Source: an uncultured Prevotellaceae bacterium (GTDB lineage Bacteria > Bacteroidota > Bacteroidia > Bacteroidales > Bacteroidaceae). Taken from it: a stretch of DNA of 5,570 bases. Location: the NCBI GenBank assembly GCA_947176655.1, contig CAMWRK010000153.1:1-5570 (forward strand), given 5' to 3'. Below the pieces are notes generated by a model. It was not told where the DNA came from. It did not search any database and saw only the letters and a program-made list of their open reading frames with translations. Position numbers and translations under genes: made by a program. Every line of letters starts with the position of its first letter. Within the stretch, counting starts at the first letter, position 1. Positions 1 to 5,570 of the stretch are shown here, piece after piece.

Positions 1-913
1 CTGGCGCATGGAATACCGTAGGGTTCTGTTCGGCAGGCTGGTAGCCGTGTCCCTGGACGGTGTGTATGGGCAGTATGTTGGGACCGCCCCTCTGTTTGAT
101 GCTACGCAGGGTGTGCACCAGTGAAATGACATCGTGTCCGTCCTGAGGCCCGAAGTAGCGTATGTCTATGCCCTCGAACATGTTCTGCTGTTTGTGTATG
201 AAAGATTTTATTGAGTTGTTGAGGCGCATTATGCGCTTCTTGCCCTCTGCTGTCAGCCATCCCCATGATGAAAGTTTCTGTGCCGCATTGTTGCGCAACC
301 TGTTGTATGTGCCGCTCGTGTGCAGACGGTGCAGGTAGTTCTTCATACCTCCTACGGAGCGGTCTATGCTCATGTTGTTGTCATTAAGGATGATGAGCAT
401 GTTGTTTGGTGTGCATCCCGCGTTGTTCAGTCCCTCAAAAGCCAGTCCGCCACTCATGGCACCGTCGCCTATTACGGCTATTACGCGGCGGTCAAGCCCT
501 TGCCTTTTTGCAGCCACGGCCATGCCGAGAGCTAAGGAGATACTTGTGGAGGCATGTCCGCAGGTGGCAGTGTCGTATTCACTTTCCTGAGGTGAAGGAA
601 AAGGTTTCAGTCCGCCGAGATGGCGGTTTGTATGGAACTGCTCGCGGCGTCCTGTAAGTATCTTGTGTCCGTAGGCCTGATGTCCTACGTCCCATACTAT
701 GCGGTCTTCCGGAGTGTCGAAGACGTAGTGCAGAGCCACAGTGAGTTCTACCGTGCCAAGACTGCTGGAGAAATGGCCGGGGTTTTTGCTGAGTTCTTCT
801 ATAAGAAAGTTTCTGAGTTCTTGGCATACCTGCGGCAACTTGTCCAATGGCAGGCGTCTCAGGTCGGACGGAAAATCAATAGTGGAGAGCAGGTCTTGCT
901 TATTTGTATTCAC
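1..913 (-). CDS. dxs: 1-deoxy-D-xylulose-5-phosphate synthase, N-terminal 304 residues (runs off left edge)
   Basis: Dxs is the cytoplasmic, thiamine-diphosphate-dependent enzyme that condenses pyruvate with glyceraldehyde 3-phosphate to DXP, the first step of the MEP isoprenoid pathway (also feeding thiamine and pyridoxal synthesis). The translation shows the family's blocks in order: NPGHFSSSLGTVELTVALHY (residues 44-63, with the conserved His47), DRIVWDVGHQAYGHKILTGRR (70-90), TCGHASTSISLALGMA (117-132), the ThDP/Mg motif GDGAMSGG (149-156) through NDN (177-179), YFGPQDGHD (253-261), and the linker HTVQGHGYQPAE (284-295). Full-length Dxs is about 630 residues, so the catalytic Glu domain and transketolase C-terminal domain lie outside. 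The start is GTG at 913-911: an in-frame stop lies at 928-926, the only nearby ATG (918-916) is out of frame and hits a stop at once, and the next in-frame ATG is inside the conserved core. It is divergent from the GSCFA–murF-alr pair. The family call is certain; the GTG start is very likely. Confidence 0.97.
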   Translation of the reverse strand, partial: MNTNKQDLLSTIDFPSDLRRLPLDKLPQVCQELRNFLIEELSKNPGHFSSSLGTVELTVALHYVFDTPEDRIVWDVGHQAYGHKILTGRREQFHTNRHLGGLKPFPSPQESEYDTATCGHASTSISLALGMAVAAKRQGLDRRVIAVIGDGAMSGGLAFEGLNNAGCTPNNMLIILNDNNMSIDRSVGGMKNYLHRLHTSGTYNRLRNNAAQKLSSWGWLTAEGKKRIMRLNNSIKSFIHKQQNMFEGIDIRYFGPQDGHDVISLVHTLRSIKQRGGPNILPIHTVQGHGYQPAEQNPTVFHAP

Positions 914-936
914 TACATTAGAATTTTATTACAAAG

Positions 937-944
937 CAAAGTTA
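937..944 (-). promoter_or_regulatory. Candidate Bacteroidetes -7 promoter box for dxs
   Basis: Read on the minus strand this is TAACTTTG, an exact match to the Bacteroidetes sigma-ABfr -7 consensus TAnnTTTG, in an AT-rich stretch. A TTTG that could act as the -33 element lies at 972-969, but the 24-nt gap is longer than the usual 19-21. Transcription would start near 930, giving a very short leader (about 15-20 nt) before the GTG of dxs. The assignment rests on position and consensus only. Confidence 0.4.
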
Positions 945-1116
945 TAAAAAAAATACTTGTATGGCGGACAAACTCGTTCTTTTTTATGTCCAGATGGCTA
1001 CACAACGAAGACGAATGCCGCATTTCCCGATCAAAACATATACAAACTAATAAAATTGCATCTAAAAGCCAGTGGAAGGGGCGCGAAATGATAGTGTCTG
1101 TCCTGTTTTTGTCCTG

Positions 1117-1152
1117 CAAATGTATGAATCTCGCGGTTTTTGTCTACATTTG
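1117..1152. repeat. Inverted repeat of two divergent -7-like boxes (CAAATGTA / TACATTTG, 20-nt spacer)
   Basis: CAAATGTA at 1117-1124 and its exact reverse complement TACATTTG at 1145-1152 flank a 20-nt spacer. Each arm, read outward, is TACATTTG, which fits the Bacteroidetes -7 consensus TAnnTTTG, so the two could be back-to-back promoters or the half-sites of a regulator. The minus-strand arm would give dxs a leader of about 200 nt. Neither arm has a TTTG -33 element at the right distance. The repeat is seen directly; the role is inference. Confidence 0.4.
1145..1152 (+). promoter_or_regulatory. Candidate -7 promoter box for the GSCFA–murF-alr operon
   Basis: TACATTTG matches the Bacteroidetes -7 consensus TAnnTTTG. 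Transcription would begin around 1157-1160, about 25 nt before the ATG at 1184. That would exclude the upstream in-frame ATG at 1154 and supports the 1184 start. A good -33 TTTG is lacking: the nearest, at 1108-1111, is 33 nt away. The call is therefore tentative. Confidence 0.35.
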
Positions 1153-1183
1153 TATGCTTAAATGCCGAAAGCAACTGAGGCGG

Positions 1184-1963
1184 ATGCTTGATAAAGGTAA
1201 AAAATATGTTCTGTTGGGTTCGTGTTTCTCCATGTATATGGGTGACAGAATGGCGGCGGAGGGTTATGATGCCTTGTGCAATCCTCTCGGCACTTTGTTC
1301 AATCCCGAAAGTATACGCAATACTGTTCTTCATGCCTTGAGCGGGGATGTCTGGACTTTGCCGATGTTCCGGGACGAGACCATGGGCGAGTGGCGGTGCT
1401 GGTGGGCAAACACGCGTTTCCGCGCACCCTCAGCAGAGGAGGCAAGGGCATGTGTACAAGATGCTTTCGTTGGACTGGGAAAGGCGTTGGCCGTAGCAGA
1501 TCGCCTGTTCCTCACTCTGGGCACCAACGTATGTTACAGGTTGCGGGACGATGCTCTGTCCGCCACTGGGGGCGGGACAACCTCCGATGGCATTGTCGTG
1601 AGCAATTGCCAGAGGCAGCCCGACCGCCTGTTTGCCGAAGACACTCTGTCCGTTGATGATGTATGCAACGTCCTGTCCGAAATGACGGAACGGTTGCTTG
1701 AAGTTAATCCAGGTCTGCAAATAACATTTACTCTAAGTCCTTACAGATACAGAAAGTACGGCTGGCACCGCTCCCGGCTGAGCAAGGCCGTTCTTCTCCT
1801 TGCCATAGACCGGATGCAGGGACTGTATCCGGAAAGTGTGGACTATTTCCCTTCTTACGAGATAATGATGGACGAGCTTCGGGACTATAGTTTTTATGCC
1901 GAAGACGGTTTGCATCCGGCACCTGCCGCTGTGGATATAATTTGGAAACGATTATGCGAATAA
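1184..1963 (+). CDS. GSCFA-domain protein, compact 259-residue form
   Basis: This is a member of the GSCFA family (named for its N-terminal motif), common in Bacteroidetes; its biochemical function is not established. Family blocks in order are LLGSCFSMYMG (residues 10-20, the GSCFA motif with a final Ser), NPLGTLFNPESI (33-44), LFLTLGTNVCYRL (108-120), VVSNCQRQP (138-146), TLSPYRYRKYGWHRSRLSKA (183-202) and YFPSYEIMMDELRDY (221-235) leading to AEDGLHP (239-245). The Ser of GSC plus the late D-G-L-H block recall an SGNH-hydrolase layout, which is inference. ATG 1184 is preferred; ATG 1154 (10 residues longer) sits on the candidate promoter. The protein looks short at both ends: the usual N-terminal strand (an FRT-type motif in homologues I recall) is absent, and it stops right after IWKRLCE, where homologues carry a further tail. 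Its last 10 nt overlap murF-alr, implying co-transcription and coupled translation. Confidence 0.88.
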   Translation: MLDKGKKYVLLGSCFSMYMGDRMAAEGYDALCNPLGTLFNPESIRNTVLHALSGDVWTLPMFRDETMGEWRCWWANTRFRAPSAEEARACVQDAFVGLGKALAVADRLFLTLGTNVCYRLRDDALSATGGGTTSDGIVVSNCQRQPDRLFAEDTLSVDDVCNVLSEMTERLLEVNPGLQITFTLSPYRYRKYGWHRSRLSKAVLLLAIDRMQGLYPESVDYFPSYEIMMDELRDYSFYAEDGLHPAPAAVDIIWKRLCE

Positions 1964-4248
1964 CTACTGTTGCTTCACTCGTCGGCGCGCAACTTGCCGG
2001 TGAGTCCGATATGGATATAGAATGGCTGCTGACAGACAGCCGCAGTCTTTGTTTTCCGGAAACGACATTGTTTTTTGCCATCCGCACAAGTTGCGGAGAC
2101 GGACACAGGTATGTACGTGACTTGTACGAGAGCGGGGTGCGTGCTTTTGTGGTGGACAACATGCTGGACGGTATTCCGGATGCCGTGCAGCTGATAGTGC
2201 ATGACACGCTTACGGCACTTCAGCGTCTTGCCGAACGTCACCGCGAATCCTATGACATTCCCGTCATAGGCATAACGGGCAGCAATGGCAAGACTGTAGT
2301 CAAGGAGTGGCTCTATCAGATGCTTTCGCCAGATATGACAGTGACGCGTTCGCCGCGCAGCTACAATTCGCAGATAGGTGTGCCCTTGAGCGTATGGAGG
2401 CTTACGGAAAACAGTGACATAGCAATCTTCGAGGCCGGCATAAGCCGCCCGGGCGAGATGGATGCCCTGCAACGCATCATACAGCCCACGATAGGTGTTT
2501 TTACAGGTCTGGGACCGGCGCATCAGGAGAATTTCACGAGCATGGAGCAGAAGCGGGGGGAGAAGATGAGACTTTTCAAGGACTGCCCCGTAGTGTTCAA
2601 GGCCGGGGAAGGGGGCGATGCCATACAAATGAACAGAGACCTCTGTGCCGAGGTATGCCGCCATCTTGGCATGGCCGAGGATGTGATACAGGAACGTCTT
2701 GCCAGACTGGAGCCTGTTGCCATGAGGCTGGAGGTGAAACAGGGCAGGCACGGATGTACGCTTGTCAACGATACGTATAACAGTGATCTGGGCAGTCTGG
2801 ATATAGCGCTGGACTTCATGAATCGCCGTCCGGAGCGTCGCAACCGTCAGCGTGTCCTCATACTCAGCGATATTCTCCAGAGCGGTGTGCCGGCGCATGA
2901 ACTTTATTCACATGTTGCACGGCTTGTGGAGAACCGTGGAGTGGAGCGTCTTATCGGCATAGGGGCGGAGATAAGTGCTTGTGCATCATGCTTTGACGAT
3001 ACACGTGCCGAGTGCAGTTTCTTTTCGGGAACAGACGATTTCATGCAAAGCACTGAGTTCACTTCCCTGCGCGACAGCATGGTGCTTGTCAAGGGTGCGC
3101 GGGTATTCCATTTCGATACTATCACCGACGCGTTGGAGCAAAAGGTGCACGAAACCATACTGGAGGTAAACCTGGGAGCTGTAATCGAGAACCTCAACTA
3201 TTACCGTTCTTTCCTGAAGCCGGAAACGCGTATCATCTGCATGGTCAAGGCAGATGCTTATGGCACCGGTGCGGTAGAGGTGGCCAAGACATTGCAAAGC
3301 CAGCAGCAGGTTGGCTATCTGGCTGTGGCTGTAGCCGATGAGGGCGCATTGCTGCGCTCATGCGGCATAACTAAGAACATAATGGTGATGAATCCGGAAA
3401 TGGGAGCCATAAACACTCTGTTCGAGTATAATCTGGAGCCGGAGGTGTACAGCTTCCGTATGCTCGATGCACTTGTACATGCCGCAGAACGGGAGGGCAT
3501 CACCGCTATGCCGATACATATAAAGCTGGATACGGGAATGCATCGCCTGGGCTTCGACCCGATGAAGGACATGCCCGCTCTGGTGCAGCGGCTGCGCAGT
3601 CAGTCCGCTCTGATTCCGCGCTCCGTATTTTCTCATTTCGTAGGCAGCGACAGCGACATGTTCGATGACTTCTCGGCAGAACAGTACCGACGATATCTCC
3701 ACGGTGCGGATGCCTTGCAGGCCGCTTTCCCCCATTACATCCTTCGCCATATCTGTAACAGTGCCGGCATAGAGCATTTCCCGGAGAGGCAGATGGACAT
3801 GGTGCGTCTGGGGCTTGGCCTTTACGGGATAAATCCCAGAGACAACGCACTCCTGCACAACGTCTCCACGCTGAAGACCACCATCCTTCAGATTCATGAC
3901 GTGCCGGCCTCGGAAACCGTCGGATACAGTCGTCGCGGACTGTTACACCGCGATTCGCGTATTGCAGCCATACCCATCGGCTATGCCGACGGGTGGAATC
4001 GCCTGTTCGGTTGCGGCAGTGCATACTGTCTGGTTCACGGGCAGCGTGCTCCCTACGTGGGCAACATCTGTATGGATGTCTGCATGATAGATGTCACCGA
4101 CATTCCGCAGGCGCAGGAGGGGGATCAGGTCATCATGTTCGGCGAAGAACTCTCACCCAGTGTCCTGGCCGGGATAGCCGACACCATCCCTTACGAAATA
4201 CTGACCTCCGTTTCCTCACGCGTCAAGCGAGTGTATTATCATGAATAG
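1954..4248 (+). CDS. murF-alr: Bifunctional MurF / alanine racemase (UDP-MurNAc-tripeptide:D-Ala-D-Ala ligase + Alr), MurF central domain shortened
   Basis: This 764-residue fusion, typical of Bacteroidetes, has two cytoplasmic activities: MurF ligates D-Ala-D-Ala to UDP-MurNAc-tripeptide, and the PLP-dependent racemase makes D-Ala from L-Ala. MurF part (about 1-395): substrate domain with LLTDSRSL (25-32), P-loop GITGSNGKT (106-114), SYNSQIGVP (136-144), FEAGIS (159-164), LGPAH (186-190), MRLEVK (257-262) and VNDTYNSDLGS (271-281). Racemase part (about 396-764): PLP lysine K432 in MVKADAYGTG, KLDTGMHRLGF (524-534), HICNSAG (599-605), catalytic Tyr658 in VGYSRRG, IPIGYADG (673-680), GNICMD (703-708) and Tyr747 near the end. 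All racemase landmarks are intact. Between LFKDC (207-211) and IQERLARLEP (245-254) the protein is about 60-70 residues shorter than homologues I recall, removing the end of the MurF ATPase domain. ATG 1954 is chosen over an in-frame TTG at 1942; it overlaps the GSCFA stop by 10 nt. Confidence 0.95.
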   Translation: MRITTVASLVGAQLAGESDMDIEWLLTDSRSLCFPETTLFFAIRTSCGDGHRYVRDLYESGVRAFVVDNMLDGIPDAVQLIVHDTLTALQRLAERHRESYDIPVIGITGSNGKTVVKEWLYQMLSPDMTVTRSPRSYNSQIGVPLSVWRLTENSDIAIFEAGISRPGEMDALQRIIQPTIGVFTGLGPAHQENFTSMEQKRGEKMRLFKDCPVVFKAGEGGDAIQMNRDLCAEVCRHLGMAEDVIQERLARLEPVAMRLEVKQGRHGCTLVNDTYNSDLGSLDIALDFMNRRPERRNRQRVLILSDILQSGVPAHELYSHVARLVENRGVERLIGIGAEISACASCFDDTRAECSFFSGTDDFMQSTEFTSLRDSMVLVKGARVFHFDTITDALEQKVHETILEVNLGAVIENLNYYRSFLKPETRIICMVKADAYGTGAVEVAKTLQSQQQVGYLAVAVADEGALLRSCGITKNIMVMNPEMGAINTLFEYNLEPEVYSFRMLDALVHAAEREGITAMPIHIKLDTGMHRLGFDPMKDMPALVQRLRSQSALIPRSVFSHFVGSDSDMFDDFSAEQYRRYLHGADALQAAFPHYILRHICNSAGIEHFPERQMDMVRLGLGLYGINPRDNALLHNVSTLKTTILQIHDVPASETVGYSRRGLLHRDSRIAAIPIGYADGWNRLFGCGSAYCLVHGQRAPYVGNICMDVCMIDVTDIPQAQEGDQVIMFGEELSPSVLAGIADTIPYEILTSVSSRVKRVYYHE

Positions 4249-4272
4249 GACTGTTGCTGCATAGTATAGCAA

Positions 4273-4321
4273 TGTCGTCCCAAATCTATTTTAGGCTCAG
4301 TAGCAAAATAGTGGGATGGCA
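4273..4321 (+). terminator. Strong 20-pair hairpin 24 nt after murF-alr; probable 3'-end/terminator structure
   Basis: Outer arms TGTCGTCCCA (4273-4282) and TGGGATGGCA (4312-4321) pair over 10 bp with two G·U wobbles. Inner arms CTATTTT (4286-4292) and AAAATAG (4305-4311) pair over 7 bp. GCT/AGC (4295-4297, 4302-4304) closes a CAGT tetraloop. Only two small left-side bulges interrupt it (4283-4285, 4293-4294). The wobbles pair only in the plus-strand transcript, so the fold favours RNA read from murF-alr. No U-tract follows, so it may be a 3' stabiliser or processing site rather than a classical intrinsic terminator. A weaker hairpin (TTGCT 4254-4258 / AGCAA 4268-4272) lies just before it. 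Confidence 0.55.
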
Positions 4322-4444
4322 CTCGTGTTCCGTTGACAAATAGTTATATTGAAAAAATATTACACGTTAACGTTGTGGCTGACGGAATCTGGCTGATGCC
4401 AACAGTATAAAAGTCGGGAACTGTGAGGTGAGGCAGGAGGAGAC

Positions 4445-4504
4445 ATGACAAACCATGTAGAAATCCGATGCCCAAAGTGTCGTCTGCCTGTTGTTTTGTG
4501 TTGA
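4445..4504 (+). CDS. Possible 19-residue Cys-rich micro-ORF resembling half of a Com-like zinc knuckle
   Basis: ATG 4445 opens MTNHVEIRCPKCRLPVVLC, ending at TGA 4502-4504. A full AGGAGG (4435-4440) lies four bases upstream of the ATG, which is striking because Bacteroidales genes, including those in this window, generally lack Shine-Dalgarno sites. The block VEIRCPKCR resembles the second zinc-binding pair of phage Mu Com-type proteins (IEIRCPRCK). In the same frame just upstream, between TGA 4394-4396 and TGA 4424-4426, lies CQQYKSREL, which could be a decayed first Cys pair (Tyr for the second Cys), now cut off by the stop. It may be a remnant of a longer zinc-finger protein, a real leader-type peptide, or chance. 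Identification is tentative. Confidence 0.22.
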   Translation: MTNHVEIRCPKCRLPVVLC

Positions 4505-4592
4505 TGTATCTTGCTGTATTATAAGTTGTTGCTGTGGTGTATGGGTGGCGCGTAAAGTGGCGTAATGTTGTCCTGTGCCAGGCGTCTCGCAT

Positions 4593-4624
4593 ACCCCAGC
4601 CACAGACATCGCAGTCTTGGGGGT
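4593..4624. other. Small hairpin in the convergent spacer
   Basis: ACCCC (4593-4597) pairs with GGGGT (4620-4624). An A–T pair (4598/4618) can extend it past a single bulged G. The loop is about 19 nt. No U-run follows on either strand, so it is not a clear intrinsic terminator. It lies 215 nt beyond the gldE stop on that gene's downstream side, so it could mark the 3' end of a gldE transcript, but this is weak. Confidence 0.25.
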
Positions 4625-4839
4625 GAAAGACCACGATGTTTGAACCTTGACATCACGAGGACGCGTTTCGGAGACCGTGAAGACGCATGGAAGATACCGT
4701 TTTGGCCCTCTTGGGATAGACGGCTGTAAGTTGAAATATCCTGACATGGATGCTGACTTGACAGAATATACACCTATCCCCACTGGTTTGCAACTGAGCC
4801 GAGAAATGTCCGGTCGCGCAGTGGTAACGGGGCAAGATG

Positions 4840-5570
4840 TCATTGCTTGTAGAGCAGCACCTCCTCAATCTTGTTGGCAGTCTTCTTGATAACTTTGACA
4901 TGCCATGCGCCGCAACAGATTACCTCGTTGAGTTTCGGGAAACTCTGGTACTCGTTGAGTATCCAGCCGCCTACGGTGAGGTAGTCATCGCTTTCAGGTA
5001 GATCTATGCCGAGGATGTCGTTCACCTTTTCTATCTCCATGCGGGCGGAGATATGATACTCGCCGGTTGGCAGTTGCTTGGCCGTGTATGTGGTGGTGTC
5101 GTGCTCGTCCTCTATGTCGCCGAAGATTTCCTCCACGAGATCCTCCACTGTGACTATGCCGGAAGTGCCGCCGAACTCGTCCACGACAACGGCAATGGAC
5201 TTCTTTTGGCTCATAAGGGTAGAGAGCAGTTTCTGAGCCGTCATGGTTTCCGGCACGATGGGAGTTTCGCGTATGCAGCTTGTCCAGTCATCGGTGGGAG
5301 CCAGCCGGAACATTTCGCTTGAATGCAGAAAGCCGACGATATTGTCAATGTCTTCGTCGTAGATGATGAGTTTGGATATGCCGCTGTCCGTGAACTGGTT
5401 TCTTATTTCGTTAAGTGTGGCATCCAGCCCCACCGCCACAATCTCGGTGCGCGGAACAATGCAGTCCCTGACCTTGACATTGTGAAAGTCCAGCGCATTT
5501 TGGAAAATCTTCACCTCGTCCTCCAGCTTGTCTTCGTTGTCAATGCTGTCAATGTTGGTTTGTATGAGCT
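4840..5570 (-). CDS. gldE: GldE-type CBS-pair / CorC-HlyC domain protein, C-terminal 242 residues (runs off right edge)
   Basis: This is the C-terminal half of the CNNM/CorC/HlyC-like family annotated in Bacteroidetes as gliding-motility protein GldE, also found in non-gliding gut species. The complete protein is about 440 residues, with an N-terminal DUF21 membrane domain that lies beyond the right edge. Visible here, counting from the first whole codon: EVKIFQNALDFHNVKVRDCIVPRTEIVAV (18-46), the entry to the CBS pair; IVGFLHSSEMFR (77-88); IAVVVDEFGGTSGIVTVEDLVEEIFGDIEDEHD (125-157), the very conserved CBS2 end; then a CorC_HlyC domain (about 165-240) with DYLTVGGWILN (195-205) and QSFPKLNEVI (208-217). 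The CBS pair probably senses an adenine nucleotide and the membrane part may handle divalent cations, both from family knowledge. It is convergent with murF-alr and ends in TGA at 4842-4840. The GTG at 5514-5512 is an internal Val codon, not a start. Confidence 0.93.
   Translation of the reverse strand, partial: LIQTNIDSIDNEDKLEDEVKIFQNALDFHNVKVRDCIVPRTEIVAVGLDATLNEIRNQFTDSGISKLIIYDEDIDNIVGFLHSSEMFRLAPTDDWTSCIRETPIVPETMTAQKLLSTLMSQKKSIAVVVDEFGGTSGIVTVEDLVEEIFGDIEDEHDTTTYTAKQLPTGEYHISARMEIEKVNDILGIDLPESDDYLTVGGWILNEYQSFPKLNEVICCGAWHVKVIKKTANKIEEVLLYKQ

Larger units (their letters stand above)
914..1183. other. Divergent intergenic region between dxs and the GSCFA gene
   Basis: This 270-bp stretch separates two genes transcribed away from each other and is AT-richer than the coding DNA on either side, especially at 921-960. 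It holds the candidate dxs -7 box at 937-944, the paired boxes at 1117-1152, and a short direct repeat GTCCTG at 1100-1105 and 1111-1116. The GSCFA reading frame stays open upstream through this region and into the antisense of dxs, but nothing in that extension resembles protein, so I treat it as a chance open frame. No RNA gene or additional coding sequence is recognisable. Confidence 0.6.
4249..4839. other. 591-bp spacer between convergent murF-alr and gldE, without a convincing gene
   Basis: Both flanking genes point into this stretch, so it should need only terminators, yet it is long. It holds the 4273-4321 hairpin, an AT-rich tract at 4333-4362, a 10-bp palindrome ACGTTAACGT (4364-4373), TGGCTGA repeated at 4376-4382 and 4390-4396, the micro-ORF at 4445-4504, GTGGCG repeated at 4545-4550 and 4557-4562, and a hairpin at 4593-4624. 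A further inverted repeat, CCACTG (4780-4785) / CAGTGG (4819-4824), lies close to the end of gldE. A 158-codon open frame on the minus strand (4843-4367) has no recognisable family. The region could be a decayed gene, an unannotated small-RNA locus, or plain spacer. Confidence 0.5.

Noticed and set aside
1100..1116. Direct repeat GTCCTG at an 11-bp period upstream of the GSCFA gene.
   Set aside because: Six-base repeats are expected by chance at this length, and no third copy or matching site near dxs is seen.
620..1153. The GSCFA frame stays open upstream as far as an ATG at 620, giving a 447-residue protein.
   Set aside because: Positions 620-913 are the antisense of well-conserved dxs codons and the extra residues match no GSCFA N-terminus. 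Candidate promoters also lie inside the stretch.
1975..2898. 307-codon open frame on the minus strand inside murF-alr.
   Set aside because: It is a shadow of the highly conserved MurF coding sequence, with no domain of its own and His/Thr-rich, non-protein-like composition.
3358..4024. Overlapping minus-strand open frames of 172 and 179 codons inside the racemase half.
   Set aside because: They lie opposite intact, conserved Alr motifs and are not recognisable proteins.
4333..4362. TTGACA (4333-4338) followed by an AT-rich stretch, resembling a sigma-70 promoter.
   Set aside because: The -10 match is poor with a 19-nt gap, and Bacteroidales housekeeping promoters use TTTG/TAnnTTTG instead. 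It may still be an AT-rich promoter-like tract, but I cannot support a call.
4778..4832. Inverted repeat CCACTG / CAGTGG near the gldE stop, considered as a gldE terminator.
   Set aside because: The 33-nt loop is long, the stem is only six pairs with a bulged extension, and no T-run follows on the minus strand.
4273..4840. Possible IS element or MITE with the 4273-4321 sequence as one end.
   Set aside because: I found no matching inverted end near 4840, no target-site duplication and no transposase-like translation.

Overview
The window looks like a chromosomal segment from a member of the Bacteroidales (Bacteroides/Prevotella-like). The evidence is a fused MurF–alanine racemase gene, a GldE-type CBS/CorC protein, a GSCFA-domain protein and a Dxs whose sequence closely matches the Bacteroidales form. 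Genes lack strong Shine-Dalgarno sites, and the clearest promoter-like words are Bacteroidetes -7 boxes (TAnnTTTG). There is no sign of an IS element, prophage, CRISPR array, tRNA or rRNA.

Layout. Positions 1-913 (minus) hold the N-terminal half of dxs, which runs off the left edge. Positions 914-1183 are a divergent intergenic region with -7-like boxes on both strands, two of them forming an 8-bp inverted repeat. Positions 1184-1963 (plus) encode a compact GSCFA protein whose end overlaps, by 10 nt, the start of murF-alr (plus, 1954-4248). Positions 4249-4839 are an unusually long spacer between convergent genes. It starts with a strong 20-pair hairpin just after murF-alr and contains a 19-codon Cys-rich micro-ORF behind an AGGAGG, plus a second, smaller hairpin. 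Positions 4840-5570 (minus) hold the C-terminal part of gldE, which runs off the right edge.

Function. Dxs starts the MEP isoprenoid pathway, which supplies the undecaprenyl carrier. MurF-Alr makes D-alanine and attaches D-Ala-D-Ala to the UDP-MurNAc-tripeptide. The left two thirds of the window can therefore be read as an envelope/peptidoglycan supply neighbourhood, with the GSCFA protein as a translationally coupled partner of unknown function. GldE is a membrane-associated CBS-pair protein, seen here only through its soluble C-terminal half.

Most of the window is ordinary core genome, and I do not see a complete novel system. The points most worth checking are an apparent in-frame loss of roughly 60-70 residues from the MurF central domain, the strong hairpin and Com-like zinc-knuckle micro-ORF in the 4249-4839 spacer, and the back-to-back -7 boxes between dxs and the GSCFA gene.
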